64,000 bases of DNA from Bacillus sp. (in: firmicutes) (GTDB lineage Bacteria > Bacillota > Bacilli > Bacillales > Salisediminibacteriaceae): positions 1 through 64,000 of the forward strand of contig PWLM01000217.1 of assembly GCA_003560495.1 (NCBI GenBank), in the 5' to 3' direction. Under the pieces are notes generated by a model, which was not told where the DNA came from, ran no database searches, and saw only the letters and a list, made by a program, of their open reading frames with translations. Positions 37,060 through 46,719 of this stretch are shown one piece after another (within the stretch, counting starts at the first letter, position 1; each line of letters starts with the position of its first letter). Made by a program: the position numbers and the translations under genes.

Positions 37060-37624
37060 GCTCCTTTATATAGGCATCGACGTCTTCTGTTACAAGAAAT
37101 TTGTTCCACATCCCCGTCGCTGCTCTATGTCTCAGAGCTGTCGAGGAAATGTTCAGTTCCACCTGGTTCAGGAACAGAATCTCTTTAAAATCTTTTTCCT
37201 CCACCTGCGCCCGTGCAGTTCCCGGTCTTTTCATAACTATGAAAGATACAAGCTGCTGCAGTTTCTCATAATTATTCCATAGATGGAAGTTCTCATAGCT
37301 GTCCCCGCCCATGATAAAGTAAAATTTATCTTCAGGATATAATACAAGAAGAGACTGAAGTGTTTTTGTTGTATAGGAAGGACCTTCCCGTTCCATCTCC
37401 TTCAAGCATAGCTGAAAACTTGAAGATAATCGAACCATGTGCTTAACCATGTCGATCCTTTGTTTTTCCGTTGTATCCGTCCGGGATTTGTGAGGAGGAA
37501 TTTTGTTCGGCATCCACCATACTTCATCCAGTCCGCCTTCCAGCCGGGCCTCTTCCGCCATAATAAGATGTCCAGTATGGGGAGGGTCGAATGTACCTCC
37601 CAATAGACCGATTTTTTTCATCAC
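37043..37624 (-). CDS. nadD: Nicotinate-nucleotide adenylyltransferase
   Basis: IGLLGGTFDPPHTGHLIMAEEA, WWMPNKIPPHK, ISSTALRHR. Confidence 0.97.
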   Translation of the reverse strand: MMKKIGLLGGTFDPPHTGHLIMAEEARLEGGLDEVWWMPNKIPPHKSRTDTTEKQRIDMVKHMVRLSSSFQLCLKEMEREGPSYTTKTLQSLLVLYPEDKFYFIMGGDSYENFHLWNNYEKLQQLVSFIVMKRPGTARAQVEEKDFKEILFLNQVELNISSTALRHRAATGMWNKFLVTEDVDAYIKEHDLYE

Positions 37625-37636
37625 CTATAAACTCCC

Positions 37637-37930
37637 TCAGCCTGGAAGTACTATTTCTTTGTTTTCTTTTGATTCCTTATAAAGAATAATAGTACTGCCG
37701 ATGATCTGTACAATCTCTGCACCGGCTCCTGAAGCAATTTCTTCTGCTGTAGCATTTTTATCGCCAAAGTTATTCTGCAGAATACTTATTTTAATCAATT
37801 CCCGTGCTTCCAGAGCATCTTCCGCCTGTTTAATCAGGTTTGCATTTACTCCGCCTTTTCCTACCTGAAGAATCGGTTTAATATTATGTGCCTGCTTTCT
37901 CAAGAAACGTTTTTGTTTTCCACTGAGCAT
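37637..37930 (-). CDS. yhbY: CRM-domain RNA-binding protein YhbY
   Basis: LSGKQKRFLRKQAHNIKPILQVGKGGVNANLI. Confidence 0.96.
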   Translation of the reverse strand: MLSGKQKRFLRKQAHNIKPILQVGKGGVNANLIKQAEDALEARELIKISILQNNFGDKNATAEEIASGAGAEIVQIIGSTIILYKESKENKEIVLPG

Positions 37931-37932
37931 AT

Positions 37933-38769
37933 TTACACCTCTCTTAATTTTTCCACAACTGTTCTTTCCATTACCTTTACAGGTGCCTGAATACCTGTCC
38001 AGATCTCAAATGCCATCGCTCCCTGGTGCACAAACATCCCTGCACCGTTCATCGTTTCAGCTCCCTTTTTATCAGCTTCCCGAAGAAATCGTGTCTTCCA
38101 CGGTGTATAGATCAGGTCACTGACGAGGGTTCTGCCTGACAGTTTTTCAAGAGAAATCGGCATCTGGCCCGTGTTGGGCGTCATTCCTACGGACGTTGAA
38201 TTAATCACGATATCAAATTCCATCAGCGAAGCCTGGGCGGTTTCCAGAGGGAGGGATCTTACCCCATCGCCGCAGTCTTCGGCCAGCGCCTCGGCAGAAG
38301 AAAGTGTCCGGTTGGCAATCGTAAGCTGCCGGACACCTTTTTTAGCCAGCGTTACTGCCACTGCTCTGCCTGCACCGCCTGCGCCCAAAAGAAGTACTCT
38401 CGTTTCTGAAAGCGGCTTTTTCAGCCGGGGACGTAAAGAACGCAAATACCCTTCGCCGTCTGTATTATAACCTATCAGTTTATTTTGCTTTTTATCATGA
38501 AAAATGGTGTTGACAGCACCTATCAGTTCAGCAGTTTCATCCAGCTCGTCCAGATAGTCCATAACAGTAATCTTATGAGGAACCGTTACGTTGATTCCAG
38601 CGAGTCCGAGCCCCCGTATACCACGCACAGCATCAGCCAGCCCGTCATTTTTTACGTGAAACGGGACGTAGGCAGCACTGATACCCGTTTCCCTGTATGC
38701 TGCTGTATGCATCATTGGTGAAAGACTGTGTGCCACCGGATTACCTATTACTCCAAAAACCTGTGTCAT
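37933..38769 (-). CDS. aroE: Shikimate dehydrogenase
   Basis: GVIGNPVAHSLSPMMHTAAY, LLGAGGAGRAVAVTLA. Confidence 0.97.
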   Translation of the reverse strand: MTQVFGVIGNPVAHSLSPMMHTAAYRETGISAAYVPFHVKNDGLADAVRGIRGLGLAGINVTVPHKITVMDYLDELDETAELIGAVNTIFHDKKQNKLIGYNTDGEGYLRSLRPRLKKPLSETRVLLLGAGGAGRAVAVTLAKKGVRQLTIANRTLSSAEALAEDCGDGVRSLPLETAQASLMEFDIVINSTSVGMTPNTGQMPISLEKLSGRTLVSDLIYTPWKTRFLREADKKGAETMNGAGMFVHQGAMAFEIWTGIQAPVKVMERTVVEKLREV

Positions 38770-38784
38770 CTTATCATTCCTCCA

Positions 38785-39891
38785 CTAAAAAATTGAGTCC
38801 CGCATCGTTACGTGAACACCTTCCGGTACATGAGTACGAATAACGCTTCCTTCACCGCTGACTGTGACCCATCCGAGTCCGGAAAATACAATGTCCACTT
38901 TTCCAGAAGGAAGCTTCCACTCCTTCATTTGAAGCGGAGGAAAGCTTTTTATGTTTTCCACACCGGGAGGGGAAAGCATTTCTCCGGCATGCTTTTCGTA
39001 CAGCTCATCTGCTTTTTCCATTTTAGTTCTATGAATATGCAGTTCATTTGACATATATACGATAAAGGACTGCTTTGGTCCCTCCTGGAAATCCATCCGG
39101 CTCAGTCCGCCGAAGAAAAGTGTCTGGGCTTCCTCCAGCTGGAAAATAATCGGCTTTACTTCTTTACGGGGACTAATAATTTTAAGGTCTTTCTTCGTTA
39201 CGAGATGTGCCATTTGATGATGATTGATTATTCCCGGTGTGTCATAAAGCGTTCTTCCATCTTCCAGTGGAATATCTATCATATCCAGAGTAGTCCCTGG
39301 AATGTTGGATGTAGTGATCATTTCTTCTTCCGCTGCTCCAAACTCTTTGAGAAGCTTATTAATAAATGTGGATTTACCGACATTGGTGCAGCCTACTACG
39401 TAGGCATCGCCGCCGTTTCGCAGCTCATCTATTGCTTTTGCCGTTTCCATTACACCTTCTCCGGATTCTGCACTCATCAGCATGACGTCGACCGGTTTAA
39501 GCCCGTATTCCTTTGCCTGACGGCGCATCCAGTTAATCACTTTGTTTCTTTTGACCGATTTCGGGAGGAGATCAATTTTATTCCCGACGAGAAGCACAGG
39601 GTTTCCTCCTGTAAAGCGGTGCATTCCGTCAAGCCAGCTGCCATCAAAATCAAATAAATCAACAACTTTTACAATAAGTGCTTTTTTCACGGACAGCTGA
39701 TTCAGCATATTTAAAAAATCATCGTCAGTCAGAGAAACATCCTGAACTTCATTATAATGCTTCAGCCGGAAACACCTCTGGCATATTACGATATCTCTTT
39801 TCAGAGCCGAAGGAGGGGCGTATCCCGTTTCCCCTTCATTTTCTGTCTGAATTTCCACTCCGCATCCGGAACAGATTATTTTTTCTCCCAT
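38785..39891 (-). CDS. yqeH: Ribosome biogenesis GTPase YqeH
   Basis: Zinc finger CSGCGVEIQ...CQRCFRLKHYNEVQDV, circularly permuted GTPase motifs (NKID, GCTNVGKSTFINKLL). Confidence 0.96.
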   Translation of the reverse strand: MGEKIICSGCGVEIQTENEGETGYAPPSALKRDIVICQRCFRLKHYNEVQDVSLTDDDFLNMLNQLSVKKALIVKVVDLFDFDGSWLDGMHRFTGGNPVLLVGNKIDLLPKSVKRNKVINWMRRQAKEYGLKPVDVMLMSAESGEGVMETAKAIDELRNGGDAYVVGCTNVGKSTFINKLLKEFGAAEEEMITTSNIPGTTLDMIDIPLEDGRTLYDTPGIINHHQMAHLVTKKDLKIISPRKEVKPIIFQLEEAQTLFFGGLSRMDFQEGPKQSFIVYMSNELHIHRTKMEKADELYEKHAGEMLSPPGVENIKSFPPLQMKEWKLPSGKVDIVFSGLGWVTVSGEGSVIRTHVPEGVHVTMRDSIF

Positions 39892-40394
39892 TCAATTAAC
39901 CCCTTTCGTTTCATTGCCCTGAACACCCGGCGTTCGATCGCCCGGTTAAACTTCGTAGCCAGACCGTCCGTTTCAGCAACTGGAACAACTAAAATTGTTT
40001 GAAACCCCGCTCTGTTGCCTCCCAGAATATCTGTCAAAAGCTGGTCTCCAAGAACTACAACTTCGCGGCGCTGCAGTCCCATCAGTCTGCATGCAGATTT
40101 AAATGCTCTGCTGAAAGGCTTTTTGGCACTATGGATAAATGTCAGGCCATGCGGCGCAGCAAATGTGTGCACTCTTTTCTCGTTATTATTAGATACGATC
40201 ACAACTTCAAACCCAGCTTCCTGCAGTCTTTCAAACCAGTACAGCAGTTCTTCTGTAGCTTCCTTTCTATCCCATTCGACCAGTGTATTATCAAGGTCTG
40301 TAATAATTCCTTTAATGCCCCGCTCTTTCAATTCCTCGATTTGTATATTATATACAGATTGAACATACTGATCGGGTATAAAATTTTTCAGCAT
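39876..40394 (-). CDS. YqeG family HAD-type phosphatase
   Basis: MLKNFIPDQYVQSVYNI...GIKGIITDLDNTLVEWDR, VVVLGDQLLTDILGGNRAG. Confidence 0.95.
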   Translation of the reverse strand: MLKNFIPDQYVQSVYNIQIEELKERGIKGIITDLDNTLVEWDRKEATEELLYWFERLQEAGFEVVIVSNNNEKRVHTFAAPHGLTFIHSAKKPFSRAFKSACRLMGLQRREVVVLGDQLLTDILGGNRAGFQTILVVPVAETDGLATKFNRAIERRVFRAMKRKGLIEWEKK

Positions 40395-40667
40395 AAGCTT
40401 CCTCCATTTCTGCTCATCACAATATCATACATTTATTTTAACAATCATTTCAATCGAAACAACAAAATCTGTTAAAAATATTGTACGTTTTCTGCTTCCT
40501 TTCTGAACTCCATAAATTTTTATGAAAAAATTTTTCTGCGTTTCTACATATATATTAGTTTTATAATTATTCGCCTTACTTACAGCGCCGGGGATGCAAG
40601 GCTTTACGATTTATATTATAATTTACGTTGTGTCTGACTAAAGGATAATACCTTGTCAATTTTGTGG

Positions 40668-40722
40668 AAGGAAGCGCATGCTTCCTTTCTTGTTTTCCCT
40701 GGGGGTAAACGGGGAAAACAAG
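40668..40722 (+). promoter_or_regulatory. Structured leader (two consecutive hairpins) upstream of mrpA
   Basis: AAGGAAGC-GCAT-GCTTCCTT (40668-40687) then CTTGTTTTCCC-tgggggtaaacg-GGGAAAACAAG (40689-40722). Confidence 0.5.
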
Positions 40723-40776
40723 CAGAGCGCTGAATGCACTGGCTAACAAGATAAATTATTAAGGAGGTTATAACCG

Positions 40777-43200
40777 TTGTCGACTTTACATTTTGTTGCT
40801 TTAGCTCCATTTATTATGGCGGTTCTGATCCCGGTATTTTACTTCAAATTCCGTAAAATACATACCGGGTGGTTTGTTCTGCCGCTGCCGCTGGTGCTGT
40901 TCATTTATCTTCTGACATACATACCAGCCGGCGGAGATCCAATGAACCCGGTGCTGAATTCAGTGCCGTGGGTACCTTCTCTCGGTATTGACTTTACTGT
41001 CTACCTGGATGGCCTGAGTTTATTATTCTCCCTTCTGATCACAGGAATTGGTACTCTCGTAGTTCTTTATTCTATCTATTATATTGCGAATAAAAATGGA
41101 GAACCCCTCCATAATTTCTACGTATACCTTCTTATGTTTATGGGGGCTATGCTCGGTGTTGTGCTATCGGACAATCTGATAGTTCTTTATGTGTTCTGGG
41201 AATTAACGAGCCTGGCATCTTCTCTCCTGATTGCTTACTGGTTCCATAAGGAAAAATCCCGGTACGGCGCACTTAAATCCATGCTGATTACAGTTACCGG
41301 CGGATTTTCGATGCTGGCCGGTTTCTCTTTTCTTTATGTACTTACAGGCTCTTTCAGCATACAGGAAATTATTGCTGCCGCCGGAACAATTTCTGGAGAA
41401 CCGCTGTTCATTACAGCAATGCTTCTGATCCTTGTCGGTGCTTTTACAAAATCAGCCCAGTTTCCTTTTCACATCTGGCTTCCTGATGCGATGGAAGCAC
41501 CGACTCCCGTCAGTGCCTACCTGCATTCAGCAACAATGGTAAAAGCCGGTCTTTATCTTGTCGCAAGAATGACACCGGTTTTCGGAATGCTGACAGAGTG
41601 GTTCTGGATTCTTGTCATTTTCGGACTGACAACCCTTTTATGGGGATCCATATCAGCCGTCAGGCAAACGGACTTAAAGGGACTTCTTGCTTTTTCCACC
41701 ATAAGTCAGCTTGGGCTGATTATGTCTCTTCTCGGTATGAGCTCAGCTGCTATGCATTACGGAGCAGCCGGCTCAGAGGCGCTTTACACGACAGCAGCAC
41801 TCGCCGCTGTTTTTCACTTGATTAACCATGCCACCTTTAAAGGAAGCCTGTTTATGGTTGTCGGTATTATCGACCACGAAACAGGAACGAGGGACATACG
41901 AAAACTCGGAGGCCTTATGACGATTATGCCGGTAACGTTTACCGTCTCGCTTATCGGGCTTGCCTCCATGGCCGGTCTCCCTCCGTTTAACGGCTTTTTG
42001 AGTAAGGAAATGTTCTTTACTGCTTCTCTGAATGTGGCAAGTATGGATATTCTTAACCTGGAAACCCTCGGATTTTTCATTCCGGTTGCCGCCTGGACGG
42101 CCAGCGTTTTCACTTTTGTTTACTGTATGATCATGTTTGTCCGTACGTTTACCGGACGGTTCCAACCGGACAATTATGAAAAGCACGTGCATGAAGCTCC
42201 TGCCGGCCTGCTCGTTTCACCGATCATTTTAGGAGGTCTTGTCATTGTGTTCGGTATGTTCCCGAACCTGCTGGCTTACACAATTATTGAGCCTACTATG
42301 CAGTCTATACTTCCGGGTCTTCTGAACGGCGGGGAACAGTTTTATGTTAATATTTATCACTGGCACGGGATTAACGCAGAAATTATGATGACAATCGGTG
42401 TTGTGTTTGCCGGGGCTGCCATCACTCTCAATTTGAAAAAGTGGCAGCAGACTTTCTTTTTCAACCGGGAACGCGATCCTCTTAATGCAGTCTATGATTC
42501 CATGCTCGATAATCTCGTTACAGGTTCCCAGATTGTTACGAGAGCCCAAATGACAGGGCGTCTCAGAGACTATATGGTGTATATGTCCGTTTTCATCAGT
42601 GCTCTCGGACTTTGGACATTCTTCCGCTATGATTCATTCGCGGTGGATTTAGGAGCTCAGACTCCGGTGCCGGTTTACATGTACATCATTACGGCTGTAC
42701 TGCTGATTTCTACACTGGCACTGCCGTTCGTGACACACCGTATTACGAATATTGTTCTGATTGGAGTCGTAGGATTTGTTATTGCCCTTCTTTTCGTTGT
42801 ATTCCGGGCACCGGATCTCGCGCTTACTCAGCTGCTCGTAGAAACGGTCGTAGTCGTTCTTTTCCTTCTGGTATACCGTCACCTGCCGGAAATTAAAAAA
42901 GAAAGCGTCAAAGGCTGGTCAAAGGCAGTGAATGCGATAGTCGCTGCTTCCGTAGGAGTCTTCGTAATTCTCGCTGGACTATCTGTCCATGCAATGCGGA
43001 CTGCTTCCGATATCACACCAATTTCAGACTTTTTCATTGAAAACTCTTATACTCTGGCAGGCGGAAAAAACATGGTTAACGTAATCCTTGTTGATTTCCG
43101 GGGCCTCGATACACTGCTTGAAGTACTCGTGCTTGGAATTGCTGCTTTAGGTGTAGTAACACTCGTTAAACACAGAATGAAGGGGGATGAAGACGTATGA
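40777..43200 (+). CDS. mrpA: Na+/H+ antiporter subunit A (TTG start)
   Basis: 807-aa NuoL-like MrpA with MrpB-like C-terminal region; AAGGAGGTTATAACCG-TTG; first of seven overlapping genes. Confidence 0.96.
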   Translation: MSTLHFVALAPFIMAVLIPVFYFKFRKIHTGWFVLPLPLVLFIYLLTYIPAGGDPMNPVLNSVPWVPSLGIDFTVYLDGLSLLFSLLITGIGTLVVLYSIYYIANKNGEPLHNFYVYLLMFMGAMLGVVLSDNLIVLYVFWELTSLASSLLIAYWFHKEKSRYGALKSMLITVTGGFSMLAGFSFLYVLTGSFSIQEIIAAAGTISGEPLFITAMLLILVGAFTKSAQFPFHIWLPDAMEAPTPVSAYLHSATMVKAGLYLVARMTPVFGMLTEWFWILVIFGLTTLLWGSISAVRQTDLKGLLAFSTISQLGLIMSLLGMSSAAMHYGAAGSEALYTTAALAAVFHLINHATFKGSLFMVVGIIDHETGTRDIRKLGGLMTIMPVTFTVSLIGLASMAGLPPFNGFLSKEMFFTASLNVASMDILNLETLGFFIPVAAWTASVFTFVYCMIMFVRTFTGRFQPDNYEKHVHEAPAGLLVSPIILGGLVIVFGMFPNLLAYTIIEPTMQSILPGLLNGGEQFYVNIYHWHGINAEIMMTIGVVFAGAAITLNLKKWQQTFFFNRERDPLNAVYDSMLDNLVTGSQIVTRAQMTGRLRDYMVYMSVFISALGLWTFFRYDSFAVDLGAQTPVPVYMYIITAVLLISTLALPFVTHRITNIVLIGVVGFVIALLFVVFRAPDLALTQLLVETVVVVLFLLVYRHLPEIKKESVKGWSKAVNAIVAASVGVFVILAGLSVHAMRTASDITPISDFFIENSYTLAGGKNMVNVILVDFRGLDTLLEVLVLGIAALGVVTLVKHRMKGDEDV

Positions 43201-43622
43201 GAACGAACTTTTTAATGCTTCATACAATCACGAGAATCGTTTCGTTTATCGTAATCTCCTTCTCTGTCTACCTGTTCTTTGCGGGGCACAACGCCCCGGG
43301 AGGAGGGTTTATCGGCGGCCTGATGATGGCCGGCGCCCTTATTCTGCTCTATGTATCATTTGATTTAGCCACGATTAAAAAGGTGCTGCCTTTTGATTAC
43401 ACATTTATTATCGGCCTCGGTCTGCTCATAGCTATTCTGACCGGCCTCAACAGCATGATTTTTGGCGATGCTTTTCTTACACAGTATTTTGATTATTATC
43501 AGATTCCTTTTATCGGTGAAGTGGAGCTCACAACGGCTCTCCCATTTGACCTGGGTATCTATCTGGTAGTAATCGCCATTACACTGCTGATTATTCTAAC
43601 TATTGCAGAGGATGTTTCATAA
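43197..43622 (+). CDS. mrpB: Na+/H+ antiporter subunit B
   Basis: GHNAPGGGFIGGLMMAGALIL; overlaps mrpA by 4 nt. Confidence 0.96.
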   Translation: MRTNFLMLHTITRIVSFIVISFSVYLFFAGHNAPGGGFIGGLMMAGALILLYVSFDLATIKKVLPFDYTFIIGLGLLIAILTGLNSMIFGDAFLTQYFDYYQIPFIGEVELTTALPFDLGIYLVVIAITLLIILTIAEDVS

Positions 43623-43960
43623 TGGAAATTTTAATGATTGTAACATCTGGCGTTATTATAGCTGTTGGTGTCTATCTGCTTATGACACGAAGCATTCTGC
43701 GCGTAGTGTTTGGTATAGTCATGCTTGCTCATGGAGCACACCTCCTTATATTGACTTTATCAGGGCTGCAGCAGGGAGCACCTCCTCTTCTGACAGAGGA
43801 AGCCGCTTCCTACGCAGATCCGCTCCCACAGGCTGTAATTCTTACAGCTATTGTTATAAGCTTCGGTATTACAGCGTTTCTGCTTGTTTTATCCTATCGA
43901 ACGTATAAAGTACATCAAACTGACGACTTAGAAGAATTGAGAGGTAATGCTGATGAATAA
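43622..43960 (+). CDS. mrpC: Na+/H+ antiporter subunit C (NuoK-like)
   Basis: LMTRSILRVVFGIVMLAHGAHLLI, DPLPQAVILTAIVISFGITAFLL. Confidence 0.96.
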   Translation: MEILMIVTSGVIIAVGVYLLMTRSILRVVFGIVMLAHGAHLLILTLSGLQQGAPPLLTEEAASYADPLPQAVILTAIVISFGITAFLLVLSYRTYKVHQTDDLEELRGNADE

Positions 43961-45437
43961 TATTGTACTGCTTCCAGTTCTTATACCGTTTATAGCTGGA
44001 ACGCTGCTTATTCTTTTCCGCCATTACCCGCGGCTCCAGCGGATTTCCAGCGGAATCGTAGTTTTTCTCCTGCTGTTTAGTGCAGCTTTCCTTCTTTATT
44101 TAGTTTATCAGGAAGGCATACAGACCATCGCTCTCGGAAACTGGCCCGCACCATTCGGAATCGTGCTGGTAGCGGACCTGTTTTCCGTACTTATGGTCGT
44201 ACTAAGCAGTATTGTCGGAGTAGCGTGTTTATTTTTCGCCTACCAGACTCTTTCTCCGGAAAGGGAAAAATATTTTTTCTATCCTTTTTATTTCTTTCTG
44301 TTAACAGGAGTTAACGGTTCCTTTTTAACAGGAGACCTTTTTAACCTTTTCGTATTCTTTGAAGTTATGCTTATTTCATCGTTTATTTTGATTGTTATGG
44401 GAGGAACTAAGTATCAGCTCAGAGAATCTTATAAGTATGTAGTAATTAACATGTTCGCATCTATACTGTTTCTCGTGGCCCTCGCGTTAATCTACGGATT
44501 GACAGGAACACTGAATATGGCACATATCGCTGTACAGGTAGCCGAACTGGAGCAGGCGGGAGTGCTGAATGCAGCTGCCATGCTGCTGCTCGTCGTATTC
44601 GGAATGAAAGGAGCCCTGTTTCCACTTTACTTCTGGCTTCCGAAATCCTACTACGGCCCTCCGGCAGCAATTGCCGCCCTGTTTGGCGGACTGCTGACGA
44701 AGGTTGGAATTTATGCAATAATCCGGACATTTACACTTATATTTGTTCATGACACTGGATTTACGCATACAGTTATTCTTGCACTTGCCGGCTTTACAAT
44801 GTTCTTTGGAGTACTTGGAGCTGTTTCCCAGTTTGATTTCAAACGAATTCTCTCCTATCACATTATCAGCCAGGTAGGTTATATGGTAATGGGACTCGGC
44901 CTCTTTACTCCATTGGCGCTGGCCGGGGCAATCTACTATATTGCCCACCATATTATTGTTAAATCCGCCCTCTTCTTATTTGCCGGTGCCACACAGAAAA
45001 TTACCGGCACGACGGATTTAAAAAAGATGAGCGGACTGCTGAAAACACATCCGGTGCTCGCATGGACATTCTTAATCACAGCAATATCCCTTGCGGGCAT
45101 CCCCCCGCTAAGCGGCTTTTTCAGTAAATTCCCGCTTATACTTTCAGGTATTGAACAGGCGAGCTATGCCATCGTCGTCGTTGCTCTGATCGTGGGACTG
45201 CTTACACTATTCTCTATGATGAAGATCTTTATTTACGTTTTCTGGGGCACGCCATCTTTAAAGAAAAGCGATTATGAGCATATTAAAATGAAGCCGCTGC
45301 TTCTCCCGATTATGCCTCTGGTAGCTCTGACCATCATTCTCGGTTTTGCAGCCGAGCCGATCTTTTCTTTCTCTGAAGTAGTCGCCGATCAGATTATAGA
45401 CCCTTCGATTTATATCGATGCGGTATTGGAGGAATAA
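43947..45437 (+). CDS. mrpD: Na+/H+ antiporter subunit D
   Basis: 496-aa proton-translocating NADH dehydrogenase-like membrane protein; position in operon. Confidence 0.96.
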   Translation: MLMNNIVLLPVLIPFIAGTLLILFRHYPRLQRISSGIVVFLLLFSAAFLLYLVYQEGIQTIALGNWPAPFGIVLVADLFSVLMVVLSSIVGVACLFFAYQTLSPEREKYFFYPFYFFLLTGVNGSFLTGDLFNLFVFFEVMLISSFILIVMGGTKYQLRESYKYVVINMFASILFLVALALIYGLTGTLNMAHIAVQVAELEQAGVLNAAAMLLLVVFGMKGALFPLYFWLPKSYYGPPAAIAALFGGLLTKVGIYAIIRTFTLIFVHDTGFTHTVILALAGFTMFFGVLGAVSQFDFKRILSYHIISQVGYMVMGLGLFTPLALAGAIYYIAHHIIVKSALFLFAGATQKITGTTDLKKMSGLLKTHPVLAWTFLITAISLAGIPPLSGFFSKFPLILSGIEQASYAIVVVALIVGLLTLFSMMKIFIYVFWGTPSLKKSDYEHIKMKPLLLPIMPLVALTIILGFAAEPIFSFSEVVADQIIDPSIYIDAVLEE

Positions 45438-45440
45438 ACT

Positions 45441-45917
45441 ATGCAGTTTCAAATACTTGTAAACATTGTCATAGCGTTTATATGGATGTTCCTTCAGAAT
45501 GAGTTCAGTGTTGTACAGTTCATGTTCGGCTACATCGTCGGTCTCGGAATGCTGTTCTTCTTAAGAAGGTTTCTCCGATACGAATTTTACTTTAGAAAAG
45601 TTGTTGCGGTTTTTAAATTGATTTTTCTTTTCATTTACAAGCTCATACTGGCTAATATTGATGTAATCAAAGTCATTATCAAACCAAAGCTTGACATTGA
45701 GCCCGGTATTATTGCAGTTCCCACTGCGCTTAAGACTGACTGGGAAAAAACACTGCTTGCTAATTTGATCTCTCTCACTCCAGGAACTTTAACGATGGAT
45801 TTTTCCGAAGATGGACAGACACTTTTTATCCATGCTCTTAACGTTCCGGATAAAGAAGCGGCAGTGAGAGAAATTCATGATTCTTTTGAAAAAGCTATTT
45901 TGGAGGTGACAGAATAA
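45441..45917 (+). CDS. mrpE: Na+/H+ antiporter subunit E
   Basis: LLANLISLTPGTLTMDFSEDGQTLFIHAL. Confidence 0.95.
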   Translation: MQFQILVNIVIAFIWMFLQNEFSVVQFMFGYIVGLGMLFFLRRFLRYEFYFRKVVAVFKLIFLFIYKLILANIDVIKVIIKPKLDIEPGIIAVPTALKTDWEKTLLANLISLTPGTLTMDFSEDGQTLFIHALNVPDKEAAVREIHDSFEKAILEVTE

Positions 45918-46202
45918 TTGCTGCCAATCGTAACTCAAATCTCAATAGTTTTTCTGTCCCTTTCCATGTTTTTTCTATTGATCCGTCTCGTGAAAGGTCC
46001 TTCCATGGCGGACCGGGTCGTAGCGCTTGATACGATAGGTATCAACCTGATCGGTTTTATCGGGCTGCTTATGATTATGCAGAATACTATTTTATACGCA
46101 GAAGCTCTGCTTATTATTGCTATTCTCGCCTTCATCAGCACCCTTTCCTTCGCGAAATTCCTGGAAGGAGGGATTGTCATTGATAGTGGAAATTCTGATT
46201 AG
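45918..46202 (+). CDS. mrpF: Na+/H+ antiporter subunit F (TTG start)
   Basis: LIRLVKGPSMADRVVALDTIGINLIGFIGLLM. Confidence 0.94.
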   Translation: MLPIVTQISIVFLSLSMFFLLIRLVKGPSMADRVVALDTIGINLIGFIGLLMIMQNTILYAEALLIIAILAFISTLSFAKFLEGGIVIDSGNSD

Positions 46203-46530
46203 TATTTTCCTTCTTCTCGGATCCGGTCTGAGCCTGCTCGGTTCATTCGGCATTCTGAGGTTTCCTGATGTTTACGGAAGACTCCATTCTGCTACAAAAA
46301 GTGCTACTCTTGGCGTTATCGGAATTCTTACCGGAACGTTTATCTACTTTATAGCAGTCGAGGGGGTTTTCGCAGGCAAAATCCTCCTTGGAATATTGTT
46401 TGTTTTCCTTACGGCACCGCTCGCAGGCTTTATGATTTCACGGACAGCATACAGAATGAACGTGAAAATTTCAGACAGAACAGTCCAGGATGATTTAAAA
46501 AAATACCGGGAAAACCCTCCGGAAAAATAA
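46174..46530 (+). CDS. mrpG: Na+/H+ antiporter subunit G (non-ATG start; TTG 46174, TTG 46180 or GTG 46186)
   Basis: LGSFGILRFPDVYGRLHSATKSATLGVIGIL; GGAGGGA immediately upstream. Confidence 0.93.
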   Translation: MSLIVEILISIFLLLGSGLSLLGSFGILRFPDVYGRLHSATKSATLGVIGILTGTFIYFIAVEGVFAGKILLGILFVFLTAPLAGFMISRTAYRMNVKISDRTVQDDLKKYRENPPEK

Positions 46531-46532
46531 TT

Positions 46533-46566
46533 AAAAAAAGCTGTCCTCACGGGGACAGCTTTTTTT
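46533..46566 (+). terminator. Terminator of the mrp operon
   Basis: AAAAAAGCTGTCCtcacgGGGACAGCTTTTTTT. Confidence 0.92.
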
Positions 46567-46719
46567 CAGGCTATTTGTAAAAGAAGTTCAGTATAGAATG
46601 GCTGCCGGCTTCGGGGAGCGACGGTTTCCAATTCGTTTTGCCTCCCATTATAGTGGGACGTGACTAAAGTTTACTCTGCTTAAAACGGCCGCCCAGGTGA
46701 CTTTTTCAAGACAGCTATT

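Noticed and set aside
41773-42192. Antisense ORFs (139 and 99 aa) inside mrpA
   Set aside because: Shadow ORFs in a highly conserved gene; no RBS or domain.
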